NCBI RefSeq assembly: GCF_020520425.1
Contig: NC_079487.1
Location: forward strand, 52,676,719 to 52,740,718
Reading direction: 5' to 3'
DNA: 64,000 bases
From: Spinacia oleracea
Taxonomy: Eukaryota; Streptophyta; Magnoliopsida; Caryophyllales; Amaranthaceae
A program made the translations under genes and the position numbers. Below the pieces are notes generated by a model. The model saw only the letters and a list, made by a program, of their open reading frames with translations, searched no databases and was not told the origin of the DNA. Position 1 is the first letter of the stretch. Each line of letters begins with the position of its first letter. This document shows, piece after piece, positions 10,425 through 20,636 of the stretch.

Positions 10425-11724
10425 GCTGGCCCTGTTAAGATCCCTGTAGTCCACACACATTCGTACTTTGCCATCTTTCTTTGGAACTAGGACGACAGTT
10501 GCGATCCATTCTGGATATTTTGCTTCTCGAATAAACCCGGCCTCTAGCTGCTTGGAGACCTCTTCTTGAATTTTGAGGGAAACATCCGGTTTCATGCGAC
10601 GGAGTTTTTGCTTGATAGGTTTTGAACCTGGAATAAGGGGAATTGTATGCTGACCAATGCTTGGATCAACCCCTGGCATATCATGATAGGACCATGTGAA
10701 GACGTCTACATACTATGAAAGTAGCTTGATAAGATCGTCCCGCTCTGCTTGAGAAAGAGGTAAAGCAATCTGAACTAGTTTTGAGTCACCGTTGTTAGAA
10801 AGATTGATTTTTTCTGTTTCCTCAATTATGGGCATCATTTTTCATGATTTTCGATAGCTTTTAGAAATTCAAAGTCAGTTTCTTGTAAAGAAAAGTTGTT
10901 TGGATTAGGATTGTGTTTTGAATCAGGACTCCAAGAGTAAGTAGAAAGTGAAGTGTTATTGAAATCAGCAATCATTACATCGACTGTTTTGACTTGAAGC
11001 TCGGCCTTTAGAGGCTCTTGATTGATGCAAGACTCTAGTTCTAGACACTTAGACTCATTGCTAGACTCGGAAATTGAAAGACAGACTCTGGACCTGGACA
11101 AAGACACTAATCGTAAAGATAGTTCTCAGGGTATTCCCAGACATCTGCGCCATAATCGTCATAATAATCGAAGACGGGGCTGCATGCACAGACTTTCAGG
11201 ACTTGGTCCCAGACTTGATTCCATGTGTTGTAAGGAAATGCGGCGAAGCTGCCCTTGCATGAAGTGTTGAGCCCTAAGAGGAACATTCTCACCATTTTGC
11301 CCTCTGGCAGCTCGGGCAGAATTGTACGAGCGGAGATTGCGCATCTGTGGTAGTATTCTTGAATGCACTCATCCTTTTCCTGGCGTACATCCGACTTTTT
11401 CTTGATGAGAGTGTCTCGGAAGCTTGAGCCTTTGAGGGTGAGGTAGGCAGGGCCATCTAGTTTTTCCTCGAACCAAGGCTCTCCAAATAGTAGGTCGAAG
11501 TTAGTAGGCACATCGATTACCAGGAACTCAGCATTGTCGTAATAGGTGTCAAAGGAGAAAACCAGCTCAAGGACTCCCAAGACTTTGTATGTGACACCCT
11601 GGAGTTTGACAGTTTGTTGGGCACTCAACATGAGATCGTACTCGGAGAACCCTAAAGCCTTCAAGGTGGCGAGTGGACAAATGTTATTTTGGATGTCAGT
11701 GGTTACCTTAGGTTCGGGGATCAC
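10425..11724 (-). pseudogene. Pol fragment of element B (protease region and RT start)
   Basis: In the gag frame after a TAG stop, the stretch from 11724 reads VIPEPKVTTDIQNN and continues with FSFDTYYDNAEFLVIDVP and FDLLFGEPWFEEK, an aspartic-protease-like region, then an ill-defined part ending at a stop at 11107. A further frame (10835-11107) carries the linker. From 10679 the sequence is clear reverse transcriptase: IPLIPGSKPIKQKLRRMKPD, then FIREAKYPEWIATVVLVPKKDGKVRMCVDYRDLNRAS. It is cut by the element A LTR, whose first codon TGA (10422-10424) ends the frame. The domain assignment upstream of reverse transcriptase is inference. Confidence 0.8.
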
Positions 11725-13179
11725 CTAGTTTTGAGCACTAGGAAGTAGATGGCAACAACTTGGAACCATCAGCTTGTAACCTGGCTTGTATATCGTGGGG
11801 ATCAGATTGCATGGAAACTCCTCTTCTTCATCTTCGCAGTCATAGGAGATGGCTTGTACAGAGGGGGTTTGCTTAGCCCCGGGTGGTAAGGGTAAAGTCT
11901 TATTGTCGACCATGTTCTGGATCAAGTGCTTGAGCTTGTAGCAGTCCTCGATGTCATGACCCTTCCCTTGATGGTATTTGCAATGAGCTGTCGGATCCCA
12001 ACTCTTAGATCTTTTGTCGACTGGAGGATCGGGTGTTGGACCGATTGGTGCTATAACTTGTTTTTCGGCCAGCCGATCGAATGCCTCACTGTAAGACATC
12101 CCGAGGTTTGTGAAGTCTCTTTGTGGTCTACCTTGATAGTTGCGCTGATTAGCATTGCTTTTGAAGTTGTTTGACTTTGGACCTTGAGGAGCCTCTAGGG
12201 CGTTAACCTCATGAACTTTGTGTGTTGTCTCAGGTCTCTTTCCCTTCCACTTGTCAGTTTGTGGAGCTGGGGCTGTGGGTGCTTTCATCAGGTCATCCTC
12301 TATGTCGACCCCGGTGTCGTAGGTTCTCTTGAAGCTTTCCAGGCCTAGGTACTTCATGTGAGCATTGTACTTTGGAAAAAGACCGGCAATGAAAATCTTG
12401 ACTAACTCTCTCTCGAAGGGCCGGGTCACCATTTGGGATGCCATTTCTCTCCACCGGTTGAGGTAAGTAGTGAAGCCTTCCTGAGGCCCTTGCCTAAGAA
12501 CTTCCAGTTCCCTTAGAGTGGTTTGAAGTTGGATGTTGGGGCTATATTGCTCCATGAATGCTCGAGCAACTGCCTCCCATGTATTTGTTTGATGTTCCTT
12601 GAGTGAATAGTACCACTTCTGGCAGACAGGTTACAGAGACATAGGGAATACCACTGGGTATAGCTCGAGTTCGACCCCCTTGATGGCCATTGTAGCTCTG
12701 AAATGCTTGAGATGGTACTTGGGGTTGTCAGTTGATTTGAACTTTGGAATGTCATTGGCGGAGAATTTTTCTGGCAGACTCGCCCTCCCCTTGAGGTTGT
12801 CCTCCATTGAGGTGTCAAAGTAGTTCTCTTGATTGGTAATCTTACTGACAAGACTCTCAATCTTCTTAGTTAAGTCATCAGTGGGCGCGCCCTGTTCCAC
12901 GGCACCAAATCGGTTGCTTATGCTCTCCACATTGGCACTGAGGCAGGCGAAAGCCGTTAGGAGTTGAGCTATTTGATCAGAGGCATACATTGTTTCTTGA
13001 ATGGGACTGGGAGTTTGATTTGTAGGAGATGAACTGGCTTCTCGTTCGATGCCGGCTATGAGGGAGGCTAGGGCTGATGGATTTCTTTTCAACCTCTCTC
13101 CTCTTCGGCGAACCCACAAGATCTTTGGACTCCTAGTTAGAACATACCAGACTATTTTAGAACTTGGACTTCCCGACAC
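11725..13179 (-). pseudogene. Gag of element B with an in-frame stop
   Basis: Two open stretches lie in one frame: 12631-13179 and 11725-12555 (really continuing up to the stop). They are separated by a TAA near 12631, where the family has an acidic residue before ...QKWYYSLKEH. Retrotrans_gag features are FSANDIPKFKSTDNPKYHL, WEAVARAFMEQYSP and LVKIFIAGLFPKYNAHMKYL. A Cys/His motif reads CKYHQGKGHDIEDCYKLK. The tail contains an acidic DCEDEEEEF. A second in-frame stop, TAG at 11725, separates gag from pol. The first methionine is uncertain because the frame start has no clear family signature. Confidence 0.85.
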
Positions 13180-13439
13180 ATGATATGATATGCATGCAAT
13201 GAATGAGACCTAGACTTGACCCTAAGTGCCACTCCGAAAGTTCGGGATTTTGGATTTTGTACTTGTATTCGGGATTTGCGACCCTTTGGAAATGTTTTAG
13301 AGGAGCGTTCATTCTTGTGTGAAAGTTGACTCTTTGTACTAGAACTTGGAATATCGAAAAAGAATATTTTGACCTATTGGAAATTGGACTTATTTGAAGG
13401 GAATTTCAACCCGCTCGAGAATTTGGAAATTGGACTTGT

Positions 13440-14010
13440 ACTAGGAATTTGAATTTTGTATTATTTCAAGGGAATTTCAACCCGTCAATATTTTAGGGGG
13501 ATTTCATCCCATTGGACTTGGAGTATTTGAAGGGAGTTTCAACCCGATTGAAAAGGGAATTGACTTTGTATTATTTCAAGGGAATTTCAACCCGTCAATA
13601 TTTTAGGGGAGTTTCAACCCATTGGATCTGGAATATTTGAAGGGAATTTCAACCCGCTCGAGAATTGGAATTTGTATTATTTTAGGGGAGTTTCAACCCG
13701 TTGGAAGATTGGACTTGTATTATTTTAGGGGAGTTTCAACCCGTGGGTAGAATTTGAACTTGTATTATTTCAGGGGATTTTCAACCCGTTGAATGGAATC
13801 TCGAACTTGTATTATTTCTGGGGAGTTTCAACCCGTCAATGGAATCTTGAACTTGTATTATTTCTGGGGAGTTTCAACCTGTCAACGGAATCTTGAACTT
13901 GTATTATTTCTGGGGAGTTTCAACCCGTCAATGGAATCTTGAACTTGTATTATTTCTGGGGAGCTTCAACCCGTCAATGGAATCTTGAACTTGTATTATT
14001 TCTGGGAAGT
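13440..14010 (-). repeat. 46-bp tandem array in the element B leader
   Basis: The unit is about 46 bp and built around tttcaacccgtcaatggaat and cttgaacttgtattatttc. Five or six near-identical copies lie at 13790-14010, with progressively diverged copies down to about 13440 (phrases such as ttcaacccg and ttttagggga). It lies between gag and the primer binding site. The weak ORFs crossing it are by-products. Confidence 0.85.
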
Positions 14011-14159
14011 TTCAACCCGATGGAAATGTTTTGAATTTTGTATTGGGGAGCAATGGAAAGCAAGATTTCTTTGTAGCTTGAAGATGAATTTGGAATTTGA
14101 ATTTGGCTTGAAGTTTGAACTTTGACATGGAAAGGACGCACTTTTGTGTGAGGCTTTGT

Positions 14160-14950
14160 ATTTGGAAAATCCGGCATTATGCCGCCGTGGATTTGAAACA
14201 TTGAATTTAGGAGCTTGAAAGTCCGGCATTATGCCGCCGTGGACTTGGAATCTTGAAGTATAGGACTTTGAGGTTTGAAATATAGAATAGAAAAGTCGGT
14301 ATTACGACGGCATGAATTTGGAATTTGACCCTGGAAGTTTGAAATTTGGAAGGTCGAGTTGGAAAGTTGGTATTATGCCGGTATGGGCTCGGATATTTGA
14401 ACTTGAGACTTTGAGATTGGAATTGGCAACTTGAGTTTGAGGTTTGAAGACTTGAATGTTTGAAATAGGAAATCCGGCATGACGCCGTTGGATTTGAACT
14501 TGAAACTTGAGACTCGGAATTTGAACTAGAAAATCCGGCATTATGGCGCCGTTGGATTTGAGTCTTGACTTGAAACTTGAAACTCGAAATTTGAATTTAG
14601 AAAGTCCGGCATTATGGCGCCGTTGGATTTGGATTTGAAAATTGAGGTTCTAGAAAATTCGGATTTGAACTTGGAACTCGAAATTTGGACTAGAAAATCC
14701 GGCATTATGACGCCGTTGGATTTGAATTTTGACAATTGAGGTTTGGATTTGAAAATTTGGATTGAATTTGAAACTCGAAATTTGGACTAGAAAATCCGGC
14801 ATTATGACGCCGTTGGATTTGAACTTTGACTTGAAAACTTGAGGTTTGGACTTGAAAATTCGGCATTATGACGCCGTAGGATTGAATTTTGAATTTGGAA
14901 CTTGGAATTTGGACTTGAAAATCCGGCATTATGACGCCGTTGGATTGAAT
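14160..14950 (-). repeat. Array of cggcattatgMcgccg palindromic units in the element B leader
   Basis: About eleven units spaced 55-95 bp apart, each containing a core such as ccggcattatgccgccg or ccggcattatgacgccg followed by ttggatttgaa... The core is near-palindromic (cggcat/atgccg). Copies start near 14167, 14219, 14293, 14362, 14470, 14531, 14604, 14695, 14790, 14857 and 14919. The spacers are runs of gaa/ttt-rich sequence. Non-coding. Confidence 0.85.
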
Positions 14951-15673
14951 TTTGAATTTGGCATTTATGCGTGAGGTGTGTTTAAGGGTTTTGAATCAAA
15001 TGGAGTGACACTCCTAAAGACCCTAAAATCGGCGATTTAGATGCATGAGGTTTGAATGATGCTCCTAGGGGTTTGGTTTCCTAGTTGGAGGCTAATTGGT
15101 TTTGGCAAGCTAGAACTCGAGGTTAGCCATTCACGCGTGCAAAGACGCCCACACAATGTACAAGTAGCACGTTCTCACACTAATCATGAATATGAATGCG
15201 ACATGGAAAGTTCTCAACCTAAGTTTTGTATGATGCAAGTGGTCAGCTTTGGGTGTCAAAACGTACTTGGCTAAGAGACGGATCCGGCGACAAGCTGTCA
15301 CATCCGCCTAAGGGAAGTGTGTGTCGGCAGACAGCCTCCATACTTGACATCGGGAATGTCAAGTAAATGCCAAGCTTCGGTAGGCGCGGAAATGGTCACA
15401 CACTTTGGTCGGGAACCGTATGGAGAGTCACCATTTCGTTGCCCCCGGGGCTAGCCCGAATCTAGAACACATCCGTTTGGGCAAAGGTAGAAATTCATTT
15501 TGCACAATATGGTTTTCGAAAAATGCATGAAATGTCTAGAAATTTAAATTGAAATCGTACTTGAATTTGTATTTGTAAAGCTCGTTTTTCGGCACTTGTT
15601 CACGAGGTTTGGGAGCGTCCTTCCAGATTCAAAAATTGACTAACTCCCAACACGAAAAGTTGAGAAAAAGTGG

Positions 15674-15787
15674 GCAACAAGCCACTCTGAGCCACTGTCC
15701 TGGATGCAAGCAGTGGCGTTGGGCGCAGGGGCTGCGCTTGGCGCCAGTGCTGGCATCCAGTACTTAAGCAGATCAGTGGCTTGTTGC
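15674..15787 (-). other. Nested inverted repeats close to the primer binding site of element B
   Basis: gcaacaagccact (15674-15686) and its exact reverse complement (15775-15787) enclose about 88 bases. Inside are gccactg/cagtggc and ctggatgc/gcatccag pairs. The RNA could fold into a branched stem 140 bases downstream (sense) of the primer binding site, a place where packaging or dimerisation signals occur in retroelements. Function is inference. Confidence 0.55.
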
Positions 15788-15929
15788 TCGAAATCTGCCC
15801 GCATTTTCGAATTGAAATTAGTAGAATCCCCAGTGGAATCGCCAGAATTGTAGGGGGTTTTTTTGTGTCAAAACTTGTTTCCCGTTCTACAAGAGGGGCG
15901 GTTCTTTAGAAAACCGTAGAATTTTTGTA

Positions 15930-15946
15930 CCTCAAAGGAGTCGCCA
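15930..15946 (-). other. Primer binding site of element B (tRNA-Arg-like)
   Basis: Sense TGGCGACTCCTTTGAGG, the type seen in Ogre/Tat elements. It is separated from the best TG/CA border of the LTR by about eight bases, which is longer than usual, so the inner LTR border is approximate. Confidence 0.75.
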
Positions 15947-16429
15947 CCAAACATTGTTTAAAGTCTCATTTGGAAAGACCGCAAGTGACTCTATTTTGGA
16001 TAAGGCCTTGAATCCTTGAAACGGATGGGTGAGATCCGGGCACGGGAACAAAAATGCTTATTCCGCGAGCTTTAGAAATATTCAAGTACGTTGGCACAAC
16101 ATTTTTTCGAAAATATACCCTAGATTAGACTATGTGGGTTTGAATTTAGAGCAAATTGAATCTTTAATTGTATGGTGGTCACTTTGCTTTAAGATTGATT
16201 TAAGGAACCTAAGGCCGGTTTGTCCAAAAATATCTTTGTTAAGCGTGATGTAACCTTTGCATTTTGTTGTATTTAGCATGTTGGTGATGAAAGCAATAAA
16301 GCAAATAAAGCAACATCACAATACTAAATAAAGTGCGGAATTAGTAAATACAAGACCCCCTAGAAAAGGACTAGGGAGTAGGTCCACATTGCCTAGAAAT
16401 GGACTAGGCAAGTAAAGATGCGAAATTGA

Positions 16430-16615
16430 AAGTGCGGAATTCAAATTGCGGTATTGAAATTGCAGTATTGAAATTGCGGTATTGAAAGTGCGATATTGAA
16501 ATTGCGGTATTGAAAGGTGCGATATTCAAATTGCGGTATTGAAATTGCAGTATTGAAATTGCGGTATTGAAAGTGCGATATTGAAATTGCAATATTGAAA
16601 GGTGCATAATTGAAA
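16430..16615 (-). repeat. Short tandem array in the element B LTR
   Basis: About ten units of the form (a/g)ttgcggtattgaaa with variants gcagtattgaaa and gcgatattgaaa. Lies in R/U5, downstream of the TATA box in sense. The ORFs 16404-16721 and 16441-16632 arise only from this period. Confidence 0.8.
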
Positions 16616-17355
16616 TTTGTACTTGGGCACATGAGATTCGAACGCCAAGCGGCTCCTTAAAAATAAGTGCGCCCGACACGAATTCAAAGCCAAAAATCTC
16701 AACTTGGGAGAGGTTGCTCAACCCAAATATCCTAGATTTTGCATGTTAAACTTGAACTTGAAAGCTTGAATATTGAAGTTTTGAACTTGGAATAATTGAA
16801 ATTTGAACTTGAAATGATTGAAATTTGAACTTGAAATGATCCTAGTTTAGGGAAATAACCATGAACAACCCTAAACATGGTGGGATCTTGAAAATTGAAA
16901 ACTTGAACTTGTATATTGAAAATGGAGTTTTGAATCTCAAAAGACTAAACCTTTAAATGTTAAAAGGTGTCATCTTTGATTACCCCATGTTTGAAGGTGA
17001 TTCTAGTCCAAGAGGTGATTGTAAACAACTTGGACATCCTCCAATCTTGAAATTTTGTATTTTGTATTTTGAAAAAGTTTGCATTTTCGGAAAACATGTA
17101 TGATTGTTGCAAGTGGTGTTTTTTTAATGATTAAAAACACCAACTTGCTAATCATTTAGAAATCAAAGCAACATAGTTGATTAGAATGGGATTCGGATTT
17201 ACCTAGTTAGGTTTAGGCAAGAGCTCCCAATTGCTTTTGAATTTAGGAATTTTGTATGTGTTTTTGAGGAGTTTTTGAGTTGTATTTTGAAGCGTAATGT
17301 CGAAATTATGACGTTGTATTGTTGTTCTCCTCCTCATTATGCTGAAAATGAGGGG

Positions 17356-17363
17356 TATTTATA
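17356..17363 (-). promoter_or_regulatory. TATA box of the element B LTR
   Basis: Sense TTCTATAAATACCCC, placed immediately downstream in sense of the GC-rich gcgctgg repeats (17372-17440). Confidence 0.6.
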
Positions 17364-17928
17364 GAAGGAATGGGTGCAAGGCGCCAGCACACGTCAGCGC
17401 AGGGCGCTGGACCAGCGCAGGGCGCTGGTGACGTGGCTTGAATGCCGCCAAAGCAAGGACGGGGAATCCGTCCTTGTTTCATCTTGTAGTGTTGTACATA
17501 TTGTACGAATAGTAATAGGTTTGGCGTTTTGTATTTTCTTGGAGGTTAAGGCATCATTTAGCGTCTAAAAACAAGCCTTTCTCGGGTTTTGAATTCCGGT
17601 TTTACGGGACGGGGCCCGACATGCTCGGTTTTGTGGGTCGGCGCCCGAATTTGACTTGCCGTATATGATTTTGAGTGGAAAAGGCCTAGTAAAACCAATG
17701 GGATGGTTTACTAGATGAGATTGTACTTGGATTTTGAAATTGAATTTGGAAAATTGTATTTTGTACCGAGAACCGAAAGGGGAACGGTCTCGGGGGTTGG
17801 ATTTTGGATCTTGAATTTTGGAAGCATTCTTAGCAATTGGGATTTCCGCCTGGAGTTATTCCAAACACCTAATAAGGATAATGGTATCGTCATCATCCCA
17901 AAGGGGAGACACAAATTAGGTGTCTACA

Positions 17929-19613
17929 ATAGTAAGGTGACCTACAAGATATTTGGCTAGCTATTCTTGACACGAGACCAACATCTTACCGAATACCATT
18001 CAATTGGTTCACACAATGCCAAGCAGTTATCAATGTATAGCATGACCGACTGTATTTCAGAATCATAACTAAGTTCAAAAGAAGCTCAAGAGATTCAAAT
18101 AAAGCCCGAACATAGTTTGAAAGTCAATTGCACAATGCAGGGTATAAAGACATATGAATGCAAGAGAGAATGCAACTAATTTGAACAATAACACTATGAA
18201 AGAAGTACATTTTTTTTCGTTGCACGTAAACTCCCACCCCTAATGGATGGTACGAAGCGTACAACACCTAAAAACAAGCAATAAAACTATACTAGAAAGC
18301 AATAAAGATAGATATCCCTCCCCCAAGCTAAACAAAACACAGTGCCCTCACTGTAGAAATAGCAACAAAATAACTCAAACAAGGGAGAGAGATGGAAAGT
18401 GCTCACTCGTGATGAGCCTCGTCGGCCGAGTAAGACTCGGTAGGACTGTCGACAGTAGAAGCGGTGTGGCCAGAAGCTTCAAACTGACGACGCAAATAGC
18501 CAATCGCCAAGATGTGGTGGACTTGGGTGAGAGCTAGTTGGTTTAGTTGATTTCATGATGCAACAACCACCATTTAAAATACTCCAATTAACCAAGATGG
18601 TGCATAATTCAAGATTCCACGAGGGCTTGTGGCAATGTTGGGAGATGGCGAGGGGAGAGGGTGGTTCGGTGGTGGCCGACGTAGGGTGGTGAGACGGCGG
18701 CGGTTGGCTGCCGGAATAGGTTCGACGGGTGATGGTGGCTAGAGGGAGAGGGAACGGGGTTGGTTCTTGGTGGTGCGGAAGATGGGCGAGGAGAGAAGGC
18801 AAGGGCGTCGTGGGTGATGGAAGGTGGTTGGATGGTGTTTCTCCGACCACCGGTGCAGCTTCGCCGGCGGTTTGTTGATCGTGGGGAGATGTTGACGGTG
18901 AGTAATGGTGGTGCGGTTCGCTGATGGTGGAGAAGGCTGCTCGTGGGTGAGGGAGAACGAGAGGGATGCGACTTTCCTTTTTTAAAAAAAAAAAACCAAG
19001 GATGGGCGGCAAATTCAGCGGGGTAGCTGGATTGCCAGCGAGCAGGGAAGAGAGTGCAGCAATTAGGGCAAAATCTGCCAGCGAGGCTGCTGGAGGGACG
19101 CTGGCTTTCGCCCTCAACAGAAGGGCTGAGCCAGCATGGTCGCTGGTTGGAGCGAGATGCACGTTCGTGTGCACAACAGATTGGTGATGCTTGCCGTTGT
19201 ATAATCGTGGCTCGCTAGAACTTGTCGTCGCATTAAAATTTTGCGGAATTAACTTGATCTTGCACCTATAATCCTAAAAAAAAAAAAATCAAGCACCACT
19301 AAACTTCAAAAGTTAGAATCGTTAGTAAAATTAAACGCTCAAAATAAATAAGATTAACGAAAACTAAACTAAAAATAAAATAAAATTATTAATTCAAGTG
19401 AACTCAAAGGAAAATATTTTTGTGCTTTTGTTGTTTCTATTTTTTTTTCCAATAAATTAACCAAATTAAAATAAAATACTAAATTAAAATTTTTTTTAAA
19501 ATAAATTGAAATTGAAATAAATGAAAAAAATGAGATTAGGGAAAATTAGAAACATGGTTGCCTCCCGATAAGCGCTCGTTTTAAGTCATTAGCTTGACTC
19601 CAAACCTCAAAAA
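17929..19613 (-). other. 3' non-coding region of element D
   Basis: There is no credible gene. From the right: the Athila-type sequence aaacgagcgcttatcgggag in sense, an AT-rich part with homopolymer runs (19200-19560), a GC-rich part (18600-19200), the ctttagcttgggggag-like motif, and plain sequence to the element B border. The 231-codon ORF 18479-19174 (minus) is Pro/Ser/His-rich, matches no family I know and may be compositional or a captured host fragment. Its GC-rich right end shares the words gctggttgg and gccagcg with the D LTR (23450-23510). Confidence 0.6.
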
Positions 19614-20636
19614 TCAAGCGTCGATGGGTGGATCAGTGAGATAGATCATCTCCAATTTTCCGATAAACGCTCCTTCAGTGTATAGCTTCAAATGTTGGTC
19701 GTTCACTTTGAACTTGGTTCCATCGAGTACCGAACCTTTTGCTCCTACTGTTGGACTAGCACCAACTGCATCACCAGGATCATCATCACCTACAAACTCT
19801 TTCAAACCAAGTGCATTATTTGAATAATTTCTAGAATAAGAATGAGGCAACTTAGCATTAGAGGCAATCAAAGAGCAAGACACTTCTTGCATTGGACTTT
19901 TCATTTCATGGGACAAGTTAAAGCTCACCTTGTCATCCCCTACAGTCAAGGTTTGCCTCCCTTTCTTAACATCAATAACTGCACCCGCAGTATGAAGGAA
20001 TGGCCTACCTAAGATTATTGGAATCTGGTTGTCCTCTTCTATGTCAAGTACAACAAAGTCTACAGGAATATAGAATTTACCTACTCTCACGGGGACGTCT
20101 TCTATAACACCTAAGGGGTATTTAATAGAATGGTCGGCCATTTGAAGAGTAATGGTGGTATATTTCAATTCTCCCATGTTCAACTTTTTATAAATAGAGA
20201 GGGGAATGACGGACACACTAGCACCTAAATCACATAGAGCCTTATCAAAGAATAAAGCACCTATATGACAAGGGATTGAGAAACTACCGGGGTCCTTTAG
20301 TTTAGGAGGAGACTTGTTTTGTAACATAGCACTACACTCCTCAGTTAGAGCCACTCTCTCTACACCACCAAGATCCTTTTTCTTAGTGATTAATTCCTTT
20401 AAATATTTTGCATACATAGGGATCTGAGATATTAAATCAGTGAAAGGAATCGTTACCTCGAGATTCTTGACCATAGCCAAGAACTTACCGAATTTTTTAT
20501 CAACCTTTGTTTTTTGCATTCGGTGAGGAAATGGTAGTGTAGGTGCAAAAGGGGGAGAATTAGTAACCTTCTCCTTACTGCTTTCTTTCTTTTCTATTTC
20601 ATTCTCAACACCTGGGGTTTCAACCCTTACATCCAC
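19614..20636 (-). pseudogene. Gag tail and protease fused in frame to the integrase C-terminus (element D)
   Basis: A 340-codon frame. The first part is the Athila gag-protease linker (FPHRMQKTKVDKKFGKFLAM, then FTDLISQIPMYAKYLKELIT). The aspartic protease follows with the active site LCDLGASVSVIPLSIYKKL and ending IPIILGRPFLHTAGAVIDV. Near residue 270 the family sequence breaks off after ...SFNLSHEMKSP. A short unfamiliar linker leads into GTKFKVNDQHLKLYTEG, which resembles the Athila integrase end, and the frame stops at ...YLTDPPIDA. So reverse transcriptase, RNase H and most of integrase are deleted without closing the frame. Integrase-tail assignment rests on pattern recognition. Confidence 0.78.

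Larger units (their letters stand above)
10425..17928 (-). mobile_element. Element B: Tat/Ogre-like Ty3/gypsy retrotransposon, 5' part, defective
   Basis: Sense order: 5' LTR (15955-17928), a tRNA-Arg-like primer binding site (15930-15946), a 2.7-kb leader full of tandem repeats, gag with in-frame stops, a protease-like segment, and the start of reverse transcriptase, which is interrupted by element A at 10424. B in turn interrupts the 3' non-coding part of element D at 17928/17929. Its 3' half lies off the left edge. Confidence 0.85.
15955..17928 (-). repeat. 5' LTR of element B (about 1974 bp)
   Basis: Sense start TGTAGACACCTAATTTGTGT at 17928. The inner end is near 15955. It contains a 200-bp array of attgcggtattgaaa-like 16-20-bp units (16430-16615), a TATA box (17356-17363), and upstream of it a GC-rich block with repeated gcagggcgctgg (17372-17440). 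The outer border abuts element D sequence. Confidence 0.82.

Noticed and set aside
13440..14950. CRISPR-like look of the regularly spaced repeats
   Set aside because: Plant nuclear context, unit lengths unequal, spacers are themselves low-complexity, no cas genes. They are leader minisatellites of element B.
18479..19174. 231-codon Pro/His-rich ORF on the minus strand in element D
   Set aside because: No family resemblance, biased composition, embedded in a non-coding part of a dead element, with homopolymer runs translated into FFFLKK. Kept only as a remark.
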